64,000 bases of DNA from NCBI RefSeq assembly GCF_002257645.1, contig NZ_NQMO01000005.1:124001-188000 (forward strand), written 5' to 3'. Positions 7,367 to 16,035 of the stretch are shown one piece after another. Within the stretch, counting starts at the first letter, position 1, and each line of letters opens with the position of its first letter. Position numbers and translations under genes: made by a program. A model generated the notes under the pieces. The model was not told the origin of the DNA, made no database searches, and worked only from the letters and a program-made list of their open reading frames with translations. This stretch comes from Paenibacillus sp. XY044 (GTDB lineage: Bacteria > Bacillota > Bacilli > Paenibacillales > Paenibacillaceae).

Positions 7367-8605
7367 TCAATTCCTGTTAAATCCATCCCGGATGAGGCGC
7401 AATATTTTGCCTGTCCCCGTAGCTGGATCCGGCTCTTTCTGCAGCGGGAGCAGCTCCTCTTCCTCCTGTCCGTGAATCCGGATGCTCATCACCACCCCGA
7501 TGCTGACCATGTTGATCAGCAGGGAGGTACCGCCATAACTGATGAAAGGCAGCGTAATGCCAGTCAGCGGCATCAGGCCGATAAAGGCGCCGATGTTGAC
7601 GAAAATTTGGTAAATGAACATCGTGATGATCCCGGTGATCAGGTATGGCCCGGCCCGGTCGCGGCAGTCCGCGGCAATCAGAATCATGCGGTGAATCAGG
7701 ATAAAATACAGCAGCAGCAGCGCCGACGAGCCGATAAATCCGTACTCCTCGGCGATCTGGACGAAGATGGAGTCGGCAAAAGCCAGCGGAACCCGGCCGT
7801 CCGACTGGATCGTCGTCCCCTGCATGTAGCCCTTGCCGTCCAGGCCGCCCGATCCGATCGCCAGCTTGGCGTTGTAGGTCTGCCAGCTGTCGTCGCGGGA
7901 CGCCTTGTCCGGAACGAGCCAGGGGTCGAAACGCGCGATCCAATGCTCGCGGCCGATGGACTTGAACAGGCGCGCCGCCTCGTCATGATAATGAATGTAC
8001 GCCTGAATTCCGCCGAAGATGGCGGCAAAGGCCACGGCGAACCCGATCAGCGCATGAACATACCGGATGCTGCCGATCCACAGGAGTCCTATCAGAATAA
8101 GGAGATAGCAGAGCGCGTTCCCAAGGTCGTTCTGTGCCATCACCAGCATGAGCGGAACAAAGGTGACGAGCCCCATCGGTACGACATCCCGCCAAAAATA
8201 CAGGCCGCGAGACCGGTCCCGGTTTTTCCTCAGCAGCAGGCTGGACAGGAAAATGACCAAGAACAGTTTGAACAGTTCGGCAGGCTGCAGGCTGAGTCCC
8301 CCCGGAAGGGTGAGCCAGCCGCGGGCACCGTAGTATTCGTTGCCGGCAAACAGGACAAGCAAGAGCAGCATCAGGCCGAATATATACACGTACAGCGCAT
8401 ATTTAATCAGCAGCTTATAATTGACGAGCGAAGTCGCCAGAAACCCTGCAAAGCCGATGACATAATAGACGGCCATCCGCACCGAATAATGATCGGTTTT
8501 GGGGCGGCCGGCGGTGACGCTGTATATGGAAGACAGACTGAATGCCATCAGGCAGAGCAGCACCAAAATGACGGCAAAGTCCATTTGTTTCAGTTTGCGA
8601 AGCAT
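7367..8605 (-). CDS. SEDS-family peptidoglycan polymerase (RodA/FtsW-like), upstream paralogue
   Basis: A 412-residue paralogue of the next gene, clearly from a tandem duplication: the two share MLxKLKxxDxxV at the start, the block NDLGNA.xYxLILxGLLWIG, IASGG/IGSGG...GYM.G, ADSIFVQIAEEYGFIG with the catalytic Asp, and MPLTGITLPFISYGGTSLLINM near the C-terminus. The ATG at 8605 has GGAGGG upstream; the longer frame to 8659 has no better site. The C-terminal tail (EEEELLPLQKEPDP) is hydrophilic. It stands between prmC and spoIIR, where B. subtilis has no SEDS gene. The two copies lie 83 bases apart with no terminator between, so they are probably coexpressed. Confidence 0.92.
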   Translation of the reverse strand: MLRKLKQMDFAVILVLLCLMAFSLSSIYSVTAGRPKTDHYSVRMAVYYVIGFAGFLATSLVNYKLLIKYALYVYIFGLMLLLLVLFAGNEYYGARGWLTLPGGLSLQPAELFKLFLVIFLSSLLLRKNRDRSRGLYFWRDVVPMGLVTFVPLMLVMAQNDLGNALCYLLILIGLLWIGSIRYVHALIGFAVAFAAIFGGIQAYIHYHDEAARLFKSIGREHWIARFDPWLVPDKASRDDSWQTYNAKLAIGSGGLDGKGYMQGTTIQSDGRVPLAFADSIFVQIAEEYGFIGSSALLLLYFILIHRMILIAADCRDRAGPYLITGIITMFIYQIFVNIGAFIGLMPLTGITLPFISYGGTSLLINMVSIGVVMSIRIHGQEEEELLPLQKEPDPATGTGKILRLIRDGFNRN

Positions 8606-8667
8606 ATCCTTCCCTCCAGGATACCATAGGTAATTCCATTGTAGAGGAAATTGGGTCAAAAAGAAAA

Positions 8668-9675
8668 TTATGGGATCTGTCGGACGCCGAGCACATGGCG
8701 CTCAATGCCGGCGAGGTCCGGGATGATGATAATCTCATCCCAGTGGCCCGCCTGGCGGAGCAGGTCCGCGACCTCGCCCGCCTGCCCGATGCCCAGCTCG
8801 AATCCGATGAGCCGGGGCGGCCCCTGCAGCAGCGGCAGCTGCTGCATCATGATGCGGTACGGCGCGAGCCCATCCGCTCCGCCGTCCAGCGCCGTGCGCG
8901 GCTCATGGTTGCGCACCTCGGGCTGCAGGCCGGGAATGTCGGCCGCAGGAATGTACGGCGGGTTCGACACGAGAATGTCGACCCGCCGGCCCGCAAACGG
9001 CTCCAGCAGGTTGCCTTCCTCGAAGGCGACCTGGGCGCCGCTTACTTCGGCGTTGCGCGCGGCGACCCGCAGCGCGTCCGCCGAGATGTCGCTGGCGTAG
9101 ACGCGCCAGCGCGGGGCGTGCAGCGCCAGCGTGACCGCGATGGCGCCGCTGCCGGTGCCGATGTCGGCCGCGACCAACGGGTGCAGGCCGTCCGCGGCGC
9201 CGGCATGGCCGCCGGGCATAGCGGCTGCGCGGCCGGCATCCTGTCCTTGCGGCGGTTCTTGTCCCGCCGCGGATGCCGCCGGCTCAGCCGGCGCTGCTCC
9301 CTGCGGCCACAGCCGCGCGGCCTGCTGCAGCACGGCCTCCACGAGCAGCTCCGTCTCGGGCCGCGGGATCAGTACGGCGGGCGTCACCTGAAAGGGGATG
9401 CCGTAGAACTCCTGCTCCCCGATAATGTATTGGGCCGGTTCGCCCGCCGCCTTGCGGGAGATCGCTTCCTCCCAGGCCTTCTTCCGCTCATCGGGGAACG
9501 GATCGGGCATCGCCATGTAATAGTCCGCGCCAGAGAGGCCCAGCACATGCTCCAGCAGCAGCTGGGCGTTCCGCTGCGGCTCCATCACTTCATGAGCCGC
9601 TAAAAAAGAGGAAGCCTCCGCAAAGGCTTCCCGTATACTCTGCTTTGTCGTCATCACAAACGTGCTTTCCTTCAA
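8668..9675 (-). CDS. prmC: Release-factor glutamine methyltransferase PrmC (HemK)
   Basis: Methylates the GGQ glutamine of RF1 and RF2 using S-adenosylmethionine. The N-terminal helical domain (residues 1-95) ends in VLIPRPETELLVE, the SAM site ADIGTGSGAIAVTLA is near 170-184, and the catalytic NPPY is at 238-241. At 335 residues it exceeds the usual 280-290 because of an Ala/Pro/Gly/Gln-rich insert at about 124-163, between the substrate-binding segment and the SAM motif. The start is uncertain: TTG at 9675 overlaps the prfA end region, and GTG 9657 or ATG 9654 are alternatives with AAGGA upstream. It lies 5 bases after prfA, its substrate gene. Confidence 0.95.
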   Translation of the reverse strand: MKESTFVMTTKQSIREAFAEASSFLAAHEVMEPQRNAQLLLEHVLGLSGADYYMAMPDPFPDERKKAWEEAISRKAAGEPAQYIIGEQEFYGIPFQVTPAVLIPRPETELLVEAVLQQAARLWPQGAAPAEPAASAAGQEPPQGQDAGRAAAMPGGHAGAADGLHPLVAADIGTGSGAIAVTLALHAPRWRVYASDISADALRVAARNAEVSGAQVAFEEGNLLEPFAGRRVDILVSNPPYIPAADIPGLQPEVRNHEPRTALDGGADGLAPYRIMMQQLPLLQGPPRLIGFELGIGQAGEVADLLRQAGHWDEIIIIPDLAGIERHVLGVRQIP

Positions 9676-9680
9676 AGCCC

Positions 9681-10748
9681 TTATTCCCCTTTATCCATCA
9701 TTTCCGCCTGCTCCGCAATGTTGAGGGCCGAAATGATCTCTTCGATTTCGCCATTCATGACCGAATCGAGCTTGTGTAGCGTCAATCCGATGCGATGATC
9801 GGTCACCCGGCTTTGCGGGAAGTTGTACGTGCGGATCCGCTCACTGCGGTCGCCTGTACCCACTTTGCTTTTCCGCTCACCGGCATACTTCGCTTCTTCT
9901 TCCTGCCGCATCATATCAAAGATCCGGGCACGAAGCACCTGAAGCGCCTTTTCCTTGTTCGAGTTCTGCGATTTGCCGTCCTGACAGGTGGCCACGATTC
10001 CGGTTGGAACATGGGTCACGCGAACGGCGGATTTCGTGGTGTTGACGGATTGTCCGCCCGCACCGCTGGAGCAGAACGTATCGACACGGATATCCTTGTC
10101 ATGGATTTCGATGTCGATATCTTCGACTTCCGGCAAGACCGCTACTGTGGAAGTGGAGGTATGGATCCGTCCGCCGGACTCCGTCGTCGGGATGCGCTGC
10201 ACGCGGTGCGCGCCGCTTTCGTATTTCATTTTGCTGTAGGCGCCGCGTCCGTTGATCATGAAGATGACTTCCTTGAAGCCGCCCAGATCGTTCGTATTGG
10301 CGTCCATCAGCTCCACGCGCCAGCCCTGGGTATCCGCATAACGCGTGTACATCCGATACAGGTCGGAAGCGAACAAAGCCGCTTCGTCGCCGCCCGCCGC
10401 GCCGCGAATTTCGATAATGACGTTCTTGTCGTCGTTCGGGTCCTTCGGCAGGAGCAAAATGCGGATGCGTTCCTCCAGATCGGTGCGGCGTTCGGTCAGT
10501 TCCTCGATTTCCATTTTCACCATTTCGCGCATTTCATCGTCCAGCTTCTCGGCTTGGAGCGCTTTGGCGGATTCGAGTTCTTCCATAACGGATTTATATT
10601 CGGTATAAGCCTCATATGCAGGCTGCAAATCGGATTGTTCTTTGGAATATTCCCGCAGTCGCTTACTGTCGTTCGCAACGTCAGGATCGCAAAGCAGTTC
10701 ACTAAGCTTCTCGTAGCGGTCAGCCAAGGATTGCAATCGGTCCAACAC
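9681..10748 (-). CDS. prfA: Peptide chain release factor 1
   Basis: Recognises UAA and UAG in the ribosomal A site and triggers peptide release. At 355 residues it has the normal RF1 length. The GGQ loop is in SSGAGGQSVNTTKSAVR near residue 227, the codon-recognition PxT-type element falls around residue 187 (RIPTTESGGRIHTSTSTV), and the N-terminal coiled helices are intact. The start is GTG at 10748 after AGGAGAGG. It is the first gene of the minus-strand block and is followed at 5 bases by prmC. An extended -10 promoter lies at 10848-10856. Confidence 0.98.
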   Translation of the reverse strand: MLDRLQSLADRYEKLSELLCDPDVANDSKRLREYSKEQSDLQPAYEAYTEYKSVMEELESAKALQAEKLDDEMREMVKMEIEELTERRTDLEERIRILLLPKDPNDDKNVIIEIRGAAGGDEAALFASDLYRMYTRYADTQGWRVELMDANTNDLGGFKEVIFMINGRGAYSKMKYESGAHRVQRIPTTESGGRIHTSTSTVAVLPEVEDIDIEIHDKDIRVDTFCSSGAGGQSVNTTKSAVRVTHVPTGIVATCQDGKSQNSNKEKALQVLRARIFDMMRQEEEAKYAGERKSKVGTGDRSERIRTYNFPQSRVTDHRIGLTLHKLDSVMNGEIEEIISALNIAEQAEMMDKGE

Positions 10749-10812
10749 TGGGATTCACCTCTCCTATTTCAAAAATACACTAGGTATATATATGCCATAT
10801 CGTTATCGCCGC

Positions 10813-10856
10813 TCTCTATGGTAAACATAGAGGGTAGACGACTTTATATTATACCA
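10813..10856 (-). promoter_or_regulatory. Promoter and leader hairpin of prfA
   Basis: The minus strand has TGGTATAAT, an extended -10, at 10856-10848, with no good -35. Downstream in the leader CTCTATG pairs with CATAGAG around a five-base loop (10813-10831). The hairpin lacks a U-run, so it is not a terminator. The promoter probably drives prfA-prmC and perhaps the SEDS genes. Confidence 0.6.
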
Positions 10857-10916
10857 CGATACATACATATTTACCATAGCCGACATTGGTGAACGGGACA
10901 CCGAAAGCCTGTTATG

Positions 10917-12200
10917 TTAATCTTGCACCTTGTTTTTCCGCCCTATACTTACCAAAAAATATACGGCGCAAATGACCAGCGGATACAAGATCGCCCAGCC
11001 GACGAAAGGAAAAACCGCCGCCGTAAGGATAAAAGACAGCCAGCTGACCGTCCGTCCCCACCGCTGGCCTTTCAGCAGCCGAATTCCGGCCGCGCAGCCT
11101 CCCAGATATGTCAAAATAAACGTAGCATTCGGGAGCGTAATCAGCGTGGTCAGCGACACCGCGCCTGTCCCGTACAGAACGAGCACAAGCACAAAACATC
11201 CTGCCAGGAAGCTAAGTCCCCCGACAGGCGTCTTGAATCGGGACGACATGTTCCCCATCCAGGCCGGCGCCTTTCCTTCCCGGGCGAGCGCATAAGCCAG
11301 CCTCGACGAAGCGCCGGTGTACGAGATGACGGTAGCTGTGCAAATAAACATCCCCGTCAAACCGGCGATGACTGCCCCGGCCGGACCGAGCAGCTTTTCA
11401 ATGACCAGCAGCAGCGATACGTCCGAACCGCTTCCCCCGTAGCTGTGCGTTCCTACCGTCGCCAAGGCCGTCAGGAAATACAGCACGCCGACGATGATGG
11501 CCGCGACCGTCACGCCCTGCACCGCCGCCCGTTTCGGGTCCACGAACTCCTCGGATAAATGCGATACCGCCTCCCAGCCGATAAAGCACCAGAACAGAAT
11601 CGCCGCGCTTTGACCGACACTCAACCATCCTTCCGGCATAAAAGGCGTGAAGTGCCTGGCTTCCATATGGGGAAAAGAACCGAATATCGCCAGGATGAGC
11701 ACCAGCACGATGGCTGACACGACAAAGATCTGAATGCTGCCGGCCAGCTTCATGCCGAAGACGTTAATGCATAGGGACACAGCCAGCATCAGTGCGGCGA
11801 TGACGATTCGTGCCCCTTCGCCCAGACCAAAGGCAGCGGTCATATACCCGGCCCCCGTCAGTGCGGCCACCGGCGCGCCGATGGGCACCGACATCAGGAA
11901 AAACCAGCCGATAAGCGTCCCGGCTTTTCCGCCGTACGCTCTGGAGACAAACGAGGACACGCCCCCCGCATCGGGATAACGCGCCGAGAGCATCCCCATG
12001 ACGAGGGCCATCGGCAGGACGAGCAGCGTCATGAGCCCCCAGGACAGGAGCGAAGCCGGACCTGCCATATGCGCGGCGAGCCCCGGCACGATCAGAATGC
12101 CGGATCCGAGCACCGAACCGATATATAAAGCGATGGCTTGAGGCAGCCGGATGGAAGAGGTTAAGTGTGGAGTTGCTGAAGCCTTTTCTAATGTAGCCAT
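10917..12200 (-). CDS. APC-family amino-acid permease, YjeH-like
   Basis: A 12-helix amino acid-polyamine-organocation transporter of 427 residues. It opens with the family LPQAIALYIGSVLGSGILIVPGLA and contains YPDAGGVSSFVSRAYG and FWCFIGWEAVSHLSEEF. The last closely matches E. coli YjeH, an exporter of methionine and branched-chain amino acids, so export is possible but unproven. I prefer the ATG at 12200 (MATLEK) with AGGA eleven bases upstream; the ATG at 12212 sits too near its ribosome site. It is divergent from a LysR regulator 193 bases away, a common arrangement for regulated amino-acid exporters. Confidence 0.88.
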   Translation of the reverse strand: MATLEKASATPHLTSSIRLPQAIALYIGSVLGSGILIVPGLAAHMAGPASLLSWGLMTLLVLPMALVMGMLSARYPDAGGVSSFVSRAYGGKAGTLIGWFFLMSVPIGAPVAALTGAGYMTAAFGLGEGARIVIAALMLAVSLCINVFGMKLAGSIQIFVVSAIVLVLILAIFGSFPHMEARHFTPFMPEGWLSVGQSAAILFWCFIGWEAVSHLSEEFVDPKRAAVQGVTVAAIIVGVLYFLTALATVGTHSYGGSGSDVSLLLVIEKLLGPAGAVIAGLTGMFICTATVISYTGASSRLAYALAREGKAPAWMGNMSSRFKTPVGGLSFLAGCFVLVLVLYGTGAVSLTTLITLPNATFILTYLGGCAAGIRLLKGQRWGRTVSWLSFILTAAVFPFVGWAILYPLVICAVYFLVSIGRKNKVQD

Positions 12201-12392
12201 TTGGTGGATCATCCTATCTGTTATTTATGGTGTAACCGGCATGGATTACCGGTATTTTAAGGGTTGTGCAGTGCTCACAGCTTAGCAGATAATAGATGAA
12301 TAGGTAAAACAGATTATTTTGATCGTTTCCATCGGAAGAGCCGATGGCTGATTCGATTCGAATTTTATTGCGTATCCATGGGAGGATCATCG

Positions 12393-13298
12393 ATGGACTT
12401 AAAACATTTACACACCTTCCGAACCGTGGCGGACACGCATGGCTTTACCAAAGCCGCCGAAGCGCTGTCCTACGCCCAATCGAGCGTTACAGCACAAATT
12501 CAAGCGCTGGAGGAAGAGGTCGGATCTAAGCTGTTTGACCGTCTCGGAAAAAAGGTACAGCTTACGCCCGCAGGCGAGCGCCTGCTGCCCTACGCCGTCC
12601 AGCTCTTGGAGCTGCACGACCGGGCGCTGGCCGACATGTCCACCAGCGGAAGCTTGCCTTCCGGCACGCTGAACATCGGCGCTCCCGAGTCCCTTGCGGC
12701 GTTTCGCCTGCCAGGCATTATTAAGGAATATACAGAGCTGTACCCTGACGTAAAAATCATCCTCCGCCCTGCCGGCTGCAAGGAGCTCAAGAAATTTGCC
12801 ATGTCCGGTGATATGGACCTGGTATTCGTGCTGGAGCCTGAAGCCGATGACCCGTATTTGCAGTCGGAGACGTTGATCCATGAACCGATGGCGCTCATTG
12901 CTCCGCCGGGGCATCCCCTGACCCTGCTTTCGCAGGTCGATACCCTGGACTTGAAAGACGTTTCTTTTATCCATACCGAATCGGATTGCAGCTACCGCCT
13001 GCTGCTCGAACAACATTTAAACAGCCATTCGATCTACAGCAGCAGCGACCTGGAATTCTGGAGCATCGAAACCATCAAAAATTGCGTCATGTCCGGCCTC
13101 GGCATTTCCCTGCTGCCCGCCATCACGGTAAAGGACGAGCTGTCCTCCGGCCGGGTGATCCAGCTGCCCTGGGATGATAGCCCGTGCCAAGTGGCCACCC
13201 AAATGCTGTTCCATCCTGGAAAGTGGCTGTCCCCGGCCCTCGGGGAGTTCATCCGCTTGACCCGGGAGCATGCGGCAAGATGGCACCAAAACGCCTGA
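12393..13298 (+). CDS. LysR-family transcriptional regulator
   Basis: A 301-residue LysR-type regulator. The winged helix-turn-helix spans residues 1-60 (MDLKHLHTFRTVADTHGFTK, SYAQSSVTAQIQALEEEVG, LFDR) and a periplasmic-binding-like effector domain follows from about residue 88 to the end. The ATG at 12393 has GGGAGG eight bases upstream; an earlier in-frame ATG overlaps that ribosome site. It is divergent from the YjeH-like permease, which is its likely target, with effector unknown. The shared intergenic region has ACCGG...CCGGT near 12233-12252, a possible operator. Confidence 0.93.
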   Translation: MDLKHLHTFRTVADTHGFTKAAEALSYAQSSVTAQIQALEEEVGSKLFDRLGKKVQLTPAGERLLPYAVQLLELHDRALADMSTSGSLPSGTLNIGAPESLAAFRLPGIIKEYTELYPDVKIILRPAGCKELKKFAMSGDMDLVFVLEPEADDPYLQSETLIHEPMALIAPPGHPLTLLSQVDTLDLKDVSFIHTESDCSYRLLLEQHLNSHSIYSSSDLEFWSIETIKNCVMSGLGISLLPAITVKDELSSGRVIQLPWDDSPCQVATQMLFHPGKWLSPALGEFIRLTREHAARWHQNA

Positions 13299-13378
13299 AA
13301 AAAATTTATTAAAAAACTTTGCAGGGATACCTCGGCATGCGGCGTCTAACTAAACGTACCCGGGAGGAGGGGAGAAGA

Positions 13379-13924
13379 CTGGAAGAAGAGTTGCAGTGGA
13401 TCCGGGCGGTCAAAGCCGGCCATCCGGAAGCCTATAAATATCTGGTACAGCGGTACCAGAGCATGGTATACCACGTATGCCTGAAAATGACCGCCGACAG
13501 CGTCTCGGCGAAAGATTTGTCGCAGGACATTTTCCTTAAGGCATATTCGGCCCTGCCTGCTTTTCGAGAGGAATCCTCATTCTCCACCTGGCTGTATCAA
13601 ATCGCCGTCCGGAAATGCCTGGACTGGAAAAGGGCCCATCAAAGGGAACAGGCACGAAGGACCATGGGAGAGGTGAACGAAAGCGATTGGGTGACCGCCG
13701 AGACACCCGAGAAGATCGTCCTCTCCGAGGAGACGAACAGCCGGATCCGTCAAATCGTCGATGAACTGCAGGAGCCGTATAAGTCGGCTGTGCAGATGTA
13801 TTATTTTGAACAATGCTCCTATCAGGAGATTGCCAAGAGGCGGGGCATTACCGCCAAAACCGTCGAGTCCCAGTTATACCGTGCCAGACAAATGATGCGT
13901 CAGAAAGGAGAGGAGCTCAGGTGA
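13379..13924 (+). CDS. ECF-type RNA polymerase sigma factor
   Basis: A group IV (extracytoplasmic function) sigma factor. The sigma-2 region includes MVYHVCLKMTADSVSAKDLSQDIFLKAY and FSTWLYQIAVRKCLDWKR; sigma-4 includes YEQCSYQEIAKRRGITAKTVESQLYRARQMM (read in two parts). The start is unclear. A frame opens at 13319 (TTG) and 13337 (ATG), but AGGAGG at 13365-13370 points to a start downstream, CTG 13379 at eight bases or TTG 13391; the sigma-2 domain begins right there. A CGTCTA -10-like hexamer lies at 13343-13348 without a matched -35. The stop overlaps the anti-sigma start (GTGA), so the two are translationally coupled. Confidence 0.93.
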   Translation: MEEELQWIRAVKAGHPEAYKYLVQRYQSMVYHVCLKMTADSVSAKDLSQDIFLKAYSALPAFREESSFSTWLYQIAVRKCLDWKRAHQREQARRTMGEVNESDWVTAETPEKIVLSEETNSRIRQIVDELQEPYKSAVQMYYFEQCSYQEIAKRRGITAKTVESQLYRARQMMRQKGEELR

Positions 13925-14343
13925 AATGCGAACTCATTCAATACCAAATGGCCGCTTACGCCGCCCATGAACTGCCGCCCGAAACCTCCCTCTTGATTGA
14001 AAAGCATTTGAACCAGTGCCCGGAATGCCAGGCTTGGTACCAGGAGATCGTGGAGATGTCCCACATGTGGGAAAGCCCGGATCCGGTCACGGATATGCCG
14101 GATATCGTCTCCGGCGTGATGGAGGAAATCCGTCAGATGCCGCCGCTGGCGGTACGATCGCTGCCGAGAAGCCGGCCCCGCGAGTCACAGAAATCGAAGC
14201 TGGCCCATTTTGGGCTTGCGGCCTGCCTGACCTTCTGCTTGTTCCAGTTCGGGATTTTCGAGCATTTGGGGAACGGGCTGACAGAGGCTACGCAGCATTT
14301 ATCCACTCGAGTGGAGCACATATTCAAGGAGGGTAACCCATGA
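13921..14343 (+). CDS. Zinc-finger anti-sigma factor, membrane anchored
   Basis: A 140-residue partner of the preceding sigma factor. The N-terminal half carries the ZAS zinc motif His29-x3-Cys33-x2-Cys36 (KHLNQCPEC), the hallmark of anti-sigma domains that hold an ECF sigma factor. One membrane helix lies at about residues 93-113, followed by some 27 residues outside. Hence it probably sequesters the sigma factor at the membrane and releases it on an envelope or redox signal. The GTG start overlaps the sigma stop by four bases, and its own stop overlaps the next start (ATGA). Confidence 0.9.
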   Translation: MKCELIQYQMAAYAAHELPPETSLLIEKHLNQCPECQAWYQEIVEMSHMWESPDPVTDMPDIVSGVMEEIRQMPPLAVRSLPRSRPRESQKSKLAHFGLAACLTFCLFQFGIFEHLGNGLTEATQHLSTRVEHIFKEGNP

Positions 14344-14861
14344 TTAGAAAAAGCAGATGGCTCACGTTTTTGTTGTCCATGATTCCTGGCCTCGGCCATT
14401 TATATTTAGGGTTCGCCAAACAGGGACTGCAGTACATGATTGGCGCTTGCGTCTGCATCATCCTCATCCCGTCGATCCCGATGCTCTTTCCGTTTGCCTT
14501 GGCGATTTTGTGGTTCTTCCAGCTGTTTGACGCCCTGCAGAAGGCGACCTGGATGAAAACCGCGGCTATGGAGCATGAACGGATGATGATGGGCCAGGAT
14601 ACCTTCGGCTATCCTTGGACCGAGCGTGACTGGATTCAAATGAACGGATATCAGAAGGAATCGGCGGTCCATCCGTTTTGGATCGGGGCGACCTGCATCG
14701 GCATGGGGATTCTCGTCCTGCTCGTCGGCGTCTTCCCCGGCCTGTGGGAGTGGCTGCTGAACCGCAATATTACGAGCGTGCTCCTGGCCGTCGGCCTGAT
14801 CGTTTACGGCATGTGGCTGCTTGGCAAAAGACCAAACCATAAGGGAAGTGAGCATCTGTGA
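14340..14861 (+). CDS. Multi-helix membrane protein of the sigma operon
   Basis: A 173-residue protein that I cannot assign to a characterised family. It starts with TFLLSMIPGLGHLYLGFAKQ, resembling the PGxGHxYxG motif of TM2-like small membrane proteins. It has about four helices: near residues 8-25, 30-62, 113-135 and 140-160. A hydrophilic stretch with several Met and acidic residues (about 75-110) separates the pairs. It overlaps the anti-sigma stop by four bases and its own stop overlaps the next gene by four (GTGA), so it is part of the unit. It could sense or transduce the signal; this is inference. Confidence 0.8.
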   Translation: MIRKSRWLTFLLSMIPGLGHLYLGFAKQGLQYMIGACVCIILIPSIPMLFPFALAILWFFQLFDALQKATWMKTAAMEHERMMMGQDTFGYPWTERDWIQMNGYQKESAVHPFWIGATCIGMGILVLLVGVFPGLWEWLLNRNITSVLLAVGLIVYGMWLLGKRPNHKGSEHL

Positions 14862-15961
14862 CCGCACCGCTTGATACGCGCCCCCCGGTCCGAAAAATCG
14901 GCCGGTGGACCACCGCCATCGGACTGATCGGCCTCGGGGTCATCATTATTCTTCAGCTGAATCATTTCATCAGCTTTGAACTCCTGAAATACGTATGGCC
15001 CGCCCTGCTCATCCTGCTTGGCATTGAAATCGTCATTTCCAATGTCGTGCATGCCAACCAGCGGGTTCGGTTGGGCGGTGGAAGCGTCACGATCCTGGTC
15101 CTGCTTCTGATCGTCAGTGCAGCCCAGGCGATCTACCCCGACTGGTCGTTCCTGTTTAACAAGGGCTACCTCAGCGCCGTGCAGGGATCGGTTCCGGCAC
15201 AGGGAGAGATCAAGCGGGTGGAAGTTTTCCTGGACAGCGGCAAGGTGAACGTAACGGGGGGTCAAGGTTCGGATATTGCCTATGAAGGAAAAGTCCGCGT
15301 TCGCACCGAATCCTCCCAGGCCAATGCCGACAAATGGACGAAGCAGCACTGGAAGGCCGAAGCATCGGGGGGGACGCTGACCCTTAAGCTGGATAGCCAC
15401 CAACCGGATATCGTTCTGATCGGCGGCTGGGCGGCGCCTGAGGATTATTTCAACCTCCAGGTTCCCGAGTCGGTGGAAGTGGAAGTGCATACGAAAAATT
15501 CCACCTTAGAGGCTTCCGGACTTCATGCCGGATTGACGGCCGTGACGTCGAACGGCACCCTGAACGTGAAGGATATTCAGGGCAAGGTGTCGGCCAAAAC
15601 AAGCAACGGCCGGATCGTAGCCACGAACATCAACGGCTCTTCCGAGCTGGTGACCAGCAACGGTACGGTGACGGCCAACCAACTTGGCGGCCCGGTCTAT
15701 ATCCGGACCAGCAACGGCGCGGTGCGGGGCGAGAGCGGCATCACCGGCAATTGGGACGTCAAAACCTCGAACGGCAGCATTGGCCTGACCGTTTCCGAAG
15801 ACGCCAGCGCCAAGCTGACCGCCAAGACGTCCAACTCCTCCATCAAGGGCAACATCGGCTGGGTCGATGAGAGCGACTCCCGCGCCGCGGTCACCTTGGG
15901 GGACGGCCAGTATACCGTGGGGCTGGCCACGTCCAACGGCAGCATTACGGTGAATCATTAA
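14858..15961 (+). CDS. DUF4097 beta-solenoid membrane protein
   Basis: A 367-residue protein. The N-terminus has three membrane helices (about 17-33, 43-61, 77-92), of the LiaF/DUF5668 style. From about residue 110 a DUF4097-like domain follows, with a regular series of turns each carrying TSNG or TSNS; the central turns are 18-19 residues apart, as expected for a right-handed beta-solenoid. The function of DUF4097 is not established; members often accompany envelope-stress regulators such as LiaRS-type or ECF systems. The GTG start overlaps the previous stop. It is probably an output or sensor of the sigma factor operon. A strong terminator follows at 16036. Confidence 0.85.
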   Translation: MTAPLDTRPPVRKIGRWTTAIGLIGLGVIIILQLNHFISFELLKYVWPALLILLGIEIVISNVVHANQRVRLGGGSVTILVLLLIVSAAQAIYPDWSFLFNKGYLSAVQGSVPAQGEIKRVEVFLDSGKVNVTGGQGSDIAYEGKVRVRTESSQANADKWTKQHWKAEASGGTLTLKLDSHQPDIVLIGGWAAPEDYFNLQVPESVEVEVHTKNSTLEASGLHAGLTAVTSNGTLNVKDIQGKVSAKTSNGRIVATNINGSSELVTSNGTVTANQLGGPVYIRTSNGAVRGESGITGNWDVKTSNGSIGLTVSEDASAKLTAKTSNSSIKGNIGWVDESDSRAAVTLGDGQYTVGLATSNGSITVNH

Positions 15962-16035
15962 GAAGCAGTGAGTGTTGCCGACGGAGCAAATCTCAAGCAG
16001 AGCGTGCGAAAGATACCTATTCCCGTCAACCAACA

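Noticed and set aside
15480..15958. Regular DNA repeats in the DUF4097 gene as a possible CRISPR-like array
   Set aside because: They are coding repeats for the TSNG turns, too diverged and too short between copies to be CRISPR.
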